Assembly: GCA_965279595.1 (NCBI GenBank)
Contig: CBDIIF010000005.1
Location: 1-24,148 of the forward strand
DNA: 24,148 nucleotides
Direction of reading: 5' to 3'
Source: CAIKLP01 sp965279595
Lineage (GTDB): Bacteria > Bacteroidota > Bacteroidia > Sphingobacteriales > Sphingobacteriaceae
Made by a program: the position numbers and the translations under genes. This document shows positions 10,966 through 20,372 of this stretch, piece after piece (position 1 is the stretch's first letter; every line of letters starts with the position of its first letter). The notes under the pieces are model-generated. The model saw only the letters and a program-made list of their open reading frames with translations. It was not told the DNA's origin and made no database searches.

Positions 10966-13900
10966 TCATTTATTTAAATTCATAGCATCCTAATATATTC
11001 TGAAGAAGAGGGAGTTTTTATTCTGTAAAAGCTTTTCAGTCTCATCATATTCTGCTATTTCCCCTTTATCAACCACTATCACCCTAAATTATAATTATTA
11101 AACTACTTATTGCAATGCATGATGGTATTTATCCTATGAGCTATAGTAATGACTGTACAATCCTTGAATACACTTTAGATGGTTTATTGTATTTATTTTT
11201 CTGTCTCTATATCAATATTTGCTGTTGCTTCATCGATTAGAACAATCTTAGATTTTTTTAATACTGCTCTGGCTATTGACACTAATTATTTTTCTCCTTA
11301 ACTTAGGTTATTTCCATTTTCTTATAACTAAAAATTAATATCATAATTTAAACAGCACTATTAACATACTTGTTTAATATCCTATTCAGTGTTTAAATTT
11401 AATGGATCTAAGTTTTCTTTCAGTGAACCCTCAAATATTGTTGCCTCTTGCATGATCATAGTTATTTACTGTCTTATTGATTTCAGACCTAATTCTTTAA
11501 TATCTGCACCATCTATGATGATTTAACCTTGATAATCATCTAGTATTCTTAGTAAAGCCATAGTAATTGTCGATTTGCCAGCTCCTGTTCTCCCTACAAC
11601 ACCTATCTTATCATTTTATTCGATGGTGAAATTTAAGTTTTTTAATGCAAATGGTAATTCTGATCTATACCTTACTGAGTAATCTTTGAATTCAATTTTT
11701 CCTTTATCAGGCCAATTCATGATAAATTTGCTGCCATTTAGCTACTCAATATCAGCCCTTTGAATAAAATAAATAATACTAATTCTAAAATGCAAAGCAT
11801 CTTTCGAATGAAATTAATCCATTTTCTGTCACACTTAATTATTAAATTGCTTCAGCTATATCTTTATCTAGAAATGCTCCATAAACCAGAAGTAATCCTG
11901 CCTTAGCTGGATGTTCTTATCCGTAAAATACACAAAATATAAGACCTGTTACACTTACCAAATAACTCTACAAACCTAAAATTAACTAAAACCATCCTTA
12001 GGAAGTTAATTTTGAGTAAAATATTTTTCTATTTATATCCTATCTCTTTGCTTATTCATAGATAAAGTAATTTTATTTATTAAAGGATCTAATTACAGTG
12101 ACACCATTAATTACTTCAGAAAAGTAACTTACTATTGGACTGAGTGATATTGCCTCTAATCTAAATAATTCCCTACTGGCTCTCATGAAATAGCTTCTGG
12201 TAACAAATGATGTATAAAAAAATATCAAGACAGGAATTATGATAATCCAGCTACTTGAATATACTGATATTACAACATCATATATTACCAAAAATGATAT
12301 GATATATAAGTAGCTAAAATCATTATAGACATTAGAGTCGATAGAATCCAGATCTTTGGTAAACCTGTTTAATATTCTTCCCAAAGGAACTCTTTCAAAA
12401 TACTTAGATAGTGAGGAATATAGAATTCTGAGCATCTTATAATGAACAGTTCCAGATGCATAGACATTCATTCTTCCTAATACAAAATTTCTGAAGAATC
12501 CGAATAATCCTTATCCAACACCTAAATATATATAGATATTTAGATAATGCTTATTATCTACTGAATCATCTTTTTCTGACCAATTTGCAATCCAAATACT
12601 GCTTATAAACAATGTAGTAATTTAGCAAGAAGTAATGCAAGCAACCAATATTAAATACTTATATCCTCTGTTAGCATCTTTAAAGCCTTCCAATACAGTA
12701 GTATCAATTTCTCCCTCCTCTCTATCCTCCTCAATCATTTATGATTATTTTTCTGGTTAGTTAATGATTAATGAGGATTTTCTTTTTTATAGGCTTGGTT
12801 GCTTTTCTAGCTCTATTTCATCAAGGGCCTCATCAGAATAATTTTGTAAAAGTTTTGAGAATAAGGGTTTTTAACTCATCTCTTAATAACTGCCTTCTTC
12901 AACTATTTATCCGTTCTCAATTAGTATGATGTGATCAGCATATTGAGAATTAATTATTGAGTGGGTTACCAAAAGTCTTGTTTTATTTTTTAAGTATCCT
13001 AGTAGGCAATCTTTAATAATAGACTCTCCAACATGAGTATCCACTGCACTAATTGGATCATCAAGCAAATAGATATCACTATTGCTATAAATAGCCCTAG
13101 CCAATCCTATTCTGGCCTTTTATCCTCCTGAAACATTGACTCCTTTTTCTCCTATAATTGTTGAATCTCCATTATTCAAGATTTTCAAATCCTCCCTTAG
13201 ACAAGCATATTTTATTGCATCATTATATCTTTATTCGCTATAATCCAATCCAAATAATATATTATCTTTAACAGATGCATTTTGTATCCAAGGTTTCTGA
13301 CCTAAATAAGCTATGGATCCATTTATTGTAATTTTAAAATCACCCTATGCTATCATTTCTTATAATAAGCACAGTAGAAGGGAACTTTTACCTGATCCAA
13401 CATCCCCTATTATGGCCACAAATTATCCAGGTTTAAAATTGATGCTAATATCTTTTAATTGATATTCTACCTGCTATTCTGATTCTTACCCTTATAGAAA
13501 ACTGTCTTCAATTTAACTATCTTGAACTTAATATTGTTAGGCAGGAGAATTTTATTTGTTAATCATATTATAGTTGTACCAAGAAAAATTTGCATGATTC
13601 ATTTAGATACTATAAATATCAGAATCTGAAATAAATTCTTTTATAGCGAAGTTATTTGGATTTACTTCTTGAGTGTATATATATGCAGCACATCTCTAAA
13701 CACTTATGTAAGTTTAGATTAGGTTTGTTATACAATTAGGTAGATACAAAATCGGTTCTTCAAGGACAGAAAATAAACCAATCACAGCAAAAGTTGTTGA
13801 TGGTGTTAAATTATTGCCCATAAATATATATGCAGCAAAAGTTGTGATTTATATCAACATAGGGCAAAACCATCCACAATATACTTGGCATGCCTTTACT

Positions 13901-14815
13901 ATTGTCTTTTTATTTAACCATCTAAGTTCCTCTTCCCTCAATTTTTGTAATTTTTCTATAAATATCTCTTCAAAAGAGTTTATTTTGATAAATTTTATTT
14001 AAGTAAAGATCTCATTTGTAGCCTTTGTTCTTTTATCTTTGCATTTCATTATCTAATCCTGATATTCTGATAAAAGTTTAGCAAGAATATAATTTAAAAA
14101 AGCAACAATGGCCAAGCCAGCTAATCCACCTAAGAATGCTAATCCAATGAATCTGTACAAAAGATAAAATCCTATAAAAGCAGATAATGGGAATGAGGCT
14201 GAATAAGCTATATCGTTAGTGGAATCTTGTATTTTTGAAGCATCGACTTACATAATATTTATGACTTCTCCTTAAGAGAATTTAGTATTACTTTGAAAAG
14301 AAACTCTCATAGATTTTTAGAATAGTTCCATTTTCAATACACTTGTTGCATCAAATCCAATTTTATCCTTGATAATATAAATGAATTACAAGTAAATATC
14401 TGGAATGCACTTAGCAAAAGAGTGATAGTATTCGAAGAACTACAATCTATACTATAATATAGATAGCTCTTTCAATATTATACTCTCCTATCTGAATGTA
14501 CTCCACTATCTCTTTAATTGCCAATGGTACTGCTAACTAACAAATTGATAGCATAATCGTTATGATCCAACATATTATGATCTTAGATTAAAAAGTTTTT
14601 AATAAGGCCATCTTCAAATTTTAATTCTTGTGATGCTTACAAAACTAGCTATATAGCGTTAAGGTCTCCTCTTCAAAAGTGACATCATCTATATTATCCT
14701 AGCCTATTATTATTTTTTAGGATTATTTCAATAATGGAAGGATTTGCCAAAATAAAAGTATACCCAGCCAACCAGTTTATTATTTACTCTACTAATATAT
14801 CAACTACTCGTTCAT
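10966..14815 (-). CDS. ABC transporter, subfamily C (MRP type), full length
   Basis: ATP-driven membrane exporter; MRP relatives move organic anions, glutathione conjugates and drugs, but the substrate here is unknown. Spliced length is 1260 residues, a short ABCC without the extra N-terminal TMD0. Order: linker start with FWQILPLLK, TMD1 (from about 75, with GEVINIMQVDA), NBD1, acidic linker, TMD2 (SIWIANWSEKDD; VPLGRILNRFTKDLDSID), NBD2. NBD1 has Walker A GDVGSGKSS (from 463), QKPWIQN, VSGGQ, Walker B LLDDP (D578) and VTH. NBD2 has GRTGAGKST (from 1060), LSQGE in place of LSGGQ, LIDEA (D1180) and AHR. Asp instead of Glu after Walker B in NBD1 is usual for ABCC and marks the weak ATP site. 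Introns: 14368-14389 (22 nt), 11758-11779 (22 nt), 11084-11106 (23 nt). Start ATG 14815 keeps the conserved frame. Confidence 0.93.
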
Positions 14816-15216
14816 TAGCAAAAATTATCCAATATATATTAATCCACAATTCTTTAATAAATTTAAGGAATTTATTACATTATTAAACAATTTGTCTCAT
14901 GAATACTGAAAGTTATTCTTTCTTTAACAATGATAGCTTTAAATTAATGAATACTCTATTAAACAAGATTGATTAACGCATATACTACATACTTATTAGA
15001 AAATAAATTTAAATTATATATTTATATTTCTACCTACTCTTTTAGACTTAACAAATATAAATTGATATTTAAACAGATTCATTTCTTATAGATAGGTTTA
15101 TTGCTAGTACTCTCCTTTATCCGGGTTATTTAGACATTTTGGATAAATTATAATTATTGAATTTCATTTATTTATAATGAAAAAATCTTGAATAATTTAA
15201 AAATAAATTTTAATAC
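14816..15216. other. Intergenic, upstream of the ABC transporter
   Basis: About 400 bp between the stop of Myb protein 2 and the ABC start, both on the minus strand. A frame opening at ATGAGACAA just upstream overlaps the transporter start in another phase and ends at TGA; it looks like chance. It presumably contains the transporter promoter; no specific element was recognised. Confidence 0.55.
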
Positions 15217-15773
15217 TCATGTTGCCTAGGAACTTTAATTAATTTTCAAAAGATAGCCTTGAAAATCAAATCTCTTATGATGTGATCTACATTAAGTAGG
15301 AGTTCTGCTTCTAATTTACATCGACATTTTCTTAAAGATCTACTGTTCACTTTTTAGATCGGCTTAATTTAAGATCATGTAAAACTTATCCAAAAATGAT
15401 AAATATTATCTATGTTCCCTTAAGCTCCATCTTCCTATTAAATATATTTTTTTCTCATACCCTGAATGTATACTCTTTATTATTTGCTCTTCCTCTTTTT
15501 AAAAGATTTTTTCTCCTTAATTGACTCACTGTTCTCGTCGAATTGTTATTAAACGATAACTTTAGGAGCTAGTTTGACACTAAAATAAAAAATTCAAAAG
15601 TACTTTATATTGGTTTCTGTTAATTATGGCTTGGAACATAAAGCATTTATTTAGGAAATTTATCTGAGAATCTAGCACTTCACAGTGCTTATCTGTTCTT
15701 ACTATTCTTAAATATACTACGGATCTGCTTGAAAGATATAGGGACTTTAAGCTTCAGGCCAATTATTGAACAT
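15217..15773 (-). CDS. SHAQKY-type Myb/SANT domain protein 2
   Basis: Paralogue of the protein at 9764-10319, 168 residues after removing introns 15580-15603 (24 nt) and 15435-15460 (26 nt). The second intron is at the same place as in the paralogue, just before the Myb domain (VYIQ|GRWSLREHR). The repeat reads GRWSLREHRQYLSFL, then IRSRTPTQCRSHHKRF and DFQGYL, versus DFSSYL in the paralogue. A basic stretch (KKRKSKQQR) precedes it, and the N-terminus has a Gln/Glu helix (QYIQEQQEQ). Start ATG 15773 gives MFNNWPEAQSPY. Probably a nuclear DNA-binding protein; targets unknown. It lies upstream of the ABC transporter on the same strand, so the two paralogues flank that gene. Confidence 0.85.
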
Positions 15774-16897
15774 ATATGATTTATAATAAAATATCAAATC
15801 GAGAAAATGATAACATCGATATAAATAGCGATATGATTACATCATCAAGATTTCATATAAATGCAAGGCTGTGTATTTTTAAGTTTAACATACATATAAC
15901 GATTAATTTAAAAAAGAATCAATTATAAGAAATCAAAGTTTATTGCAATTTGAAAATTCATATGACCAAATTAAGAACTTCATGAAAGAAGTATATTTAT
16001 TGATATTTAGGACACAAATCTGGCATTTTATGTTTTTTTCCTTTTTAAAGGGTGAATAAAATTCTTTAATATATTAATGTAAAAATATTAAAAAGATAAA
16101 ATCTGAAGAATATTTAATTGTAATAATATAAATAAATGGAATTCTGACTTTTAAGAATAAAGAAATCAAATAACCTTGATCAATAAATGGGGCAAATTAG
16201 TTTGGAAGATGATAATATTAGATTCATGTGAGAGTATTTGTAAAAATAACTTAATTGCTCTAATTATGGTATTTTTTTGTAATATGAGATTGATTTTGAT
16301 AAAAAAAAACTATATGTACAGACATGAGAATATTTTTAATCAAAAATCTTGATATTTCTTGTCCATTCATATGCTATACATCGAAAGACATCAATATCAT
16401 TGACTTTTTGGGAAAAACAATAGATTTATATTGAAATATTCAGACGTTGATTAAAAATCGGGCATAATATACTGTGCTTTAAAAGTAAAAATTCTCATAA
16501 TGAAATCATATTAGCTCATATCACTTATCATTGTCTTTAAATTACAAATCTCGTTTTTTCATAGTATAATGTAACGATCAAAGACCCATCATTTTAAAAA
16601 ATAAAGTTGTTACCTGATATTACTTGAAATTTATCTATATTTTTAATGAATATTATAATATAATTATTTTCATATTTTCCTCTAAGAAATGAAGGGATTA
16701 GTGAGCTAAACATCTTTTATTGCATAAGTGTAGATTCCCTAAGGAGATATATGATGAGACTAAAAATTTTTTATAATGAGAATATATTAGAACAGAATTC
16801 ATCCATTGAATTGCACCCTAAACAATCTCAAGCATAGTTGTATAAAAATTCAAGCCCTTATACAGCTGTATATTATTTTCATTTACTTAATAATTTA
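15774..16897. other. Long intergenic stretch with weak ORFs only
   Basis: About 1.1 kb between divergently transcribed Myb protein 2 and the first G3E gene, the longest gap in the window. A 98-codon plus-strand frame opens at ATG 16646 and ends inside the repeated 5' flank at 16942; its middle (SSIELHPKQSQAQLYKNSS) looks less biased than chance sequence but matches nothing I know. A minus-strand frame at 16528-16713 competes with it. At 16187 a frame starts MGQISLEDDN but hits TGA after 14 codons. This could be relics of a decayed gene; none is called. Confidence 0.45.
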
Positions 16898-17443
16898 GGG
16901 GGTATTTAATTGTAGTATATATTTTTTAATTAAAATTCATGAATCACACAATTTAAATATTAAAATATCCAAATAAGTTCATGAATCACTCCACTAGAAT
17001 TAAAAAATTGCCTGTTACCGTTCTTTGTGGTTTTTTAGGGGCTGGGAAGACCACTCTATTGAATTACATACTTAGATAGCGACACAATTATCGAATTGCC
17101 GTCATTGTGAATGACATGGGAGAGATCAATGTCGACTCTAATCTGATAAAGGAGGGTAAGTTTAGTGTCAAGAAAACTAAAGAAAAGTTAGTCGAAATGT
17201 CAAATGGTTGTATTTGTTGCACTTTAAGGTAACTATTTATTAGATAACATCATAAGGGAGGATCTGATCAAACACATATCAAAGATTGCTAAAAGCGGAA
17301 AGTTTGACTATATGATCATTGAAAGCACAGGAATCGCTGAGCCCTTGCCAATTGCCCAAGCCTTCTATTTTGAAAATGACGAAATGAGAAAAAAAGGATA
17401 AATGCTCAAGAAATTTGCCAAACTTGACACTATGGTCACTCTT
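16898..17443 (+). repeat. Direct repeat, left copy (5' flank plus first exons of G3E gene 1)
   Basis: From GGGGGTATTTAATTG through about 80 bp of 5' flank and into the coding region, this matches 18597-19139 with few differences: one A in a run in the flank, and scattered mostly silent changes in the exons. The exception is intron 1, which differs clearly. Similarity drops sharply after intron 2. Confidence 0.85.
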
Positions 17444-18535
17444 GTAAAACAATATATATATTTTAGATTGATGCATTAAATTTCTTGGATCAGCTTCAAT
17501 CTGATAAGTAGGGCGAGGAAATGAACGTCGATAAAAAATAAATGGATCAGATTCCTTTTTTTTTTTGTCACAACTATTGTTGGATTAAGTGGAATTTGCT
17601 TATATCATTATTCTAAACAAGATTGACTTAGTCGATGAAGAAAAGAAACAATTCATTCTTTCCCTGTTACAAAAGTTAAACCCTAATGCCAAAATCATCC
17701 AATCAGTCAAGGGTGAGATTGATCTTAAGGAGATCATTAATACTAAGTTATTTAATTTTGAGGAGGCCTCAACTACAGGTAAATGGATAGCTGAGCTACA
17801 GAAACCTATTCACAAAAGTGAAGTCGATGAATATGGAATAGAATCATGTGTCTTCAAGGCAAGAAAGCCATTTCATCCAATTAAATTATTTAATTTAATA
17901 GAGAGAAATCACAAAGACAAAGAGTCCATCTGGAATTTTGTAATAAGATGCAAGGGGTATATGTGGATTGCTAGCTGGGAAAGGCTTAACATACATATAC
18001 ATAAGGCTGGGTCATAATTAACTTATCATCCTGGATCGTTCTGGTGGATTTCAATACCTAAGAAGATATGGGCTGACACAAAAGAAGAACAAGATGTATT
18101 TTTTTATAATCATAAAAGGCCATATGGGAGGATGTGAAACATAATTGGCTACCAGAACCTATTGGAGATAGAAGATAAGAAATAGTTTTTATTGGATAAG
18201 AATTGCCAAAACAATAAATTTTATAAGCATTTGAAGATTGCCTTCTAAGTGAAGAGGAAATGGATTTCTTCTTAAAAAATAGTTGGAGTAATTAAAATGA
18301 TCCATTCCCTAATGATTGGAGAAATCTTTTAAAATAGTTTGAGGATTTAGGAGAGCTAAGAGGAAATGAAGGTGAGTGGGAAGATGTTTGGGATGAAGAA
18401 GGAGAATTATAAGAAGATGAATTATAAGAAGATGAATTATAAGAAGGAGATTTATAGAATGAGGAATAACTTTAAAGCAAAGAATTATCTGAAGGAGAAA
18501 AAGAGAATCAATAAAAGGAGATGATTGGTTAATGA
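16981..18535 (+). CDS. CobW/G3E (COG0523) GTPase, putative metal chaperone, copy 1 (frameshifted)
   Basis: G3E-family GTPases use GTP to deliver metals such as zinc or cobalt to client proteins. Walker A is GFLGAGKTT (17-25), the metal-binding motif NGCICC places Cys at 77, 79 and 80, and Walker B-side IIESTGIAEP spans 103-112; NKIDL and the C-terminal CobW_C segment RCKGYMWIAS follow. The C-terminal WLPEPIGDRRQEIVFIG is typical of the bacterial YciC-like branch. Introns: 17229-17256 (28 nt), 17444-17466 (23 nt), 18096-18118 (23 nt). Spliced exons fall one base short of a whole frame: at the 11-T run (17556-17566) the frame breaks, and SQLLLDQVEF resumes one base out. With 12 T the product is 493 residues. 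So this is either a pseudogene, a homopolymer error or a slippage site. ATG 16939 is in frame upstream, but only in this copy. The tail is acidic and repetitive. Confidence 0.8.
17556..17566 (+). other. Poly-T run breaking the frame of G3E copy 1
   Basis: Eleven consecutive T between QIP and SQLLLDQ codons. Nine or twelve T would keep the frame; copy 2 has no run here (IPLSQLLLDQ). Confidence 0.8.
18404..18448 (+). repeat. 15-bp tandem repeat encoding ELQED
   Basis: Three consecutive 15-bp units, GAATTATAAGAAGAT twice and GAATTATAAGAAGGA once, followed by a degenerate fourth. They encode ELQED/ELQEG in the acidic C-terminal tail of G3E copy 1; copy 2 lacks them. Confidence 0.85.
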
Positions 18536-18596
18536 TAAGTATTAAATGAGTATTATTTTCAAATATGATTATTTTTTTCTCATAAATTATTAATGA

Positions 18597-19139
18597 GGGG
18601 GTATTTAATTGTAGTATATATTTTTTAATTAAAATTCATGAATCACACAATTTAAATATTAAATATCCAAATAAGTTCATGAATCACTCCACTAGAATTA
18701 AAAAATTGCCTGTTACCGTTCTTTGTGGATTTTTGGGGGCTGGAAAGACCACTCTATTGAATTACATCCTTAGATAGCGACACAATTATCGAATTGCCGT
18801 CATTGTGAATGACATGGGAGAGATCAATGTCGACTCTAATCCGATAAAGGAAGGTAAGTTTAGTGTCAAGAAAACTAAAGAAAAGCTGGTCGAAATGTCT
18901 AATGGCTGTATTTGTTGCACTTTAAGGTAACTATTCTTAAACACAATATTAGAGAGGACCTGATCAAACACATATCAAAGATTGCTAAAAGCGGAAAGTT
19001 TGACTATATGATCATTGAAAGCACAGGAATCGCTGAGCCCCTGCCAATTGCGTAAGCCTTCTATTTCGAAAATGACGAAATGAGAAAAAAAGGATAAATG
19101 CTCAAGAAATTTGCCAAACTTGACACTATGGTGACTTTG
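18597..19139 (+). repeat. Direct repeat, right copy (5' flank plus first exons of G3E gene 2)
   Basis: Partner of 16898-17443. It starts at the same GGGGGTATTTAATTG about 60 bp after the stop of copy 1, and ends near intron 2 of copy 2. Confidence 0.85.
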
Positions 19140-20155
19140 GTAAACTCCATAATAACAACTAGGTTGATGCATTAAATTTCTAATCCTAATTAGAATCTAA
19201 GTAATTAAGTGAAGAAAAGAGTGCTGATAATTAGATTCCCTTATCCTAATTATTACTAGATTAGGTGGAATTTGCAAATGTTATTGTTCTTAATAAAATT
19301 GATTTAATAAATTAGTAATAAAGAGATTATCTTTATGCCTTACTTAAGAAATTAAATCCAACAGCCAGAATAATCCAGTCTGTTTAGGGAGTTATCGAGC
19401 TGAAAGAGATTATAAATAAAAGGTTGTTTAATTTTGAGGAATCTTCAAAATCAGGTAAATGGATAGCAGAACTTTAAAAACCCATACATAAGAGTGAAGT
19501 AGACGAATATGGAATACAATCATGTGTATTTAAAGCGAGGAAACCATTCCATCCAATAAAATTATTCAATTTGCTTGAAAAAAATAAAATGGAAGAAAAT
19601 TCAATTTGGAAAAGCATCATCAGATGTAAAGGGTATATGTGGATAGCAAGCTATGACAGTCTTAATATCCATATTCATAAGGCAGGCTCGTAAATGATGT
19701 ATGACCCAGGATTATTTTGGTGGATTACGGTTCCCAAATAAAAGTGGGCTGACACTAAAGAAGAAATTGATGTAAATTTTTTTACTATCAATTAGATAAT
19801 ATGGGAAGGTATTAAGAACATTTGGCTTCCTGAACCAATCGGGGATAAAAGATAAGAGATAGTTTTTATTGGACTAAATCTACCTAAAAAAGAGATTATT
19901 GCATAATTTTAAGAATGTTTGTTGAGCGAAGAGGAGATGGTTTACTTTTAAGATAAAGGATGGCCTAAGGAAAACGATCCTTTCCCCTCTGAATGGAGTG
20001 GCCTTATTAAAATGTATGAGGATAATGGAGATGTGAGAAAAAAAGATGGTGAATGGTAAGATGTTTGGGATGAGAATGAGGATTGTGAGATACAAGAAGA
20101 GGAAAATCTATGTATTGAGGAAGAGAAATAAATTTAATAGGCATTAGTTAAATGA
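18679..20155 (+). CDS. CobW/G3E (COG0523) GTPase, putative metal chaperone, copy 2 (intact)
   Basis: Intact tandem partner of copy 1, 467 residues. It has the same motifs at the same positions: GFLGAGKTT, NGCICC, IIESTGIAEP, MVTLVDALNF, VLNKIDL, RCKGYMWIAS, and near the end IGDKRQEIVFIG and NDPFPSEW. Introns: 18927-18952 (26 nt), 19140-19162 (23 nt) and 19772-19795 (24 nt). The last is a multiple of three without TGA, so its retention would insert eight residues; it is called because copy 1 has a 23-nt intron at the same site. Start ATG 18679 is fixed by the conserved N-terminus; the upstream ATG in the flank is out of frame here. The acidic tail is shorter than in copy 1. Likely cytosolic; metal and client unknown. 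The YciC-like C-terminus separates it from the eukaryotic ZNG1/CBWD type, whose N-terminal motif I do not see. Confidence 0.9.
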
Positions 20156-20372
20156 ATAAATAATATATTAAAAAGTTATGAAATTAAAAGTCTTGTCAAT
20201 CATTAACAATTTGTTTAACGATCATTTCTCTAGCATTTGGGCATTTTATTTTGATTTCTAAGATAAAATTTCTTTCTTGCTTATTCAATTTATATTATTA
20301 CAAGTTATATAATACAAAAGTATTTTATAAATTATTAAATTACATTCAGATGATTTACTTAAAATTATTTAT

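Noticed and set aside
10790..10993. Plus-strand hydrophobic frame in the convergent gap
   Set aside because: Low-complexity Phe/Leu/Ile composition, overlaps the 3' end of the ABC gene, no motif.
15219..15530. Plus-strand frame of about 100 codons starting MLPRNFNQ
   Set aside because: Antisense to the second Myb protein, whose minus-strand exons match the first Myb protein closely.
16187..16452. Frame starting MGQISLEDDN with a possible N-myristoylation start
   Set aside because: Two in-frame TGA codons interrupt it and no short GT...AG intron removes both. No family is recognised.
18090..18121. Apparent second frameshift at a 7-T run in G3E copy 1
   Set aside because: A 23-nt intron (18096-18118) explains it, and copy 2 has an intron-like segment at the same position.
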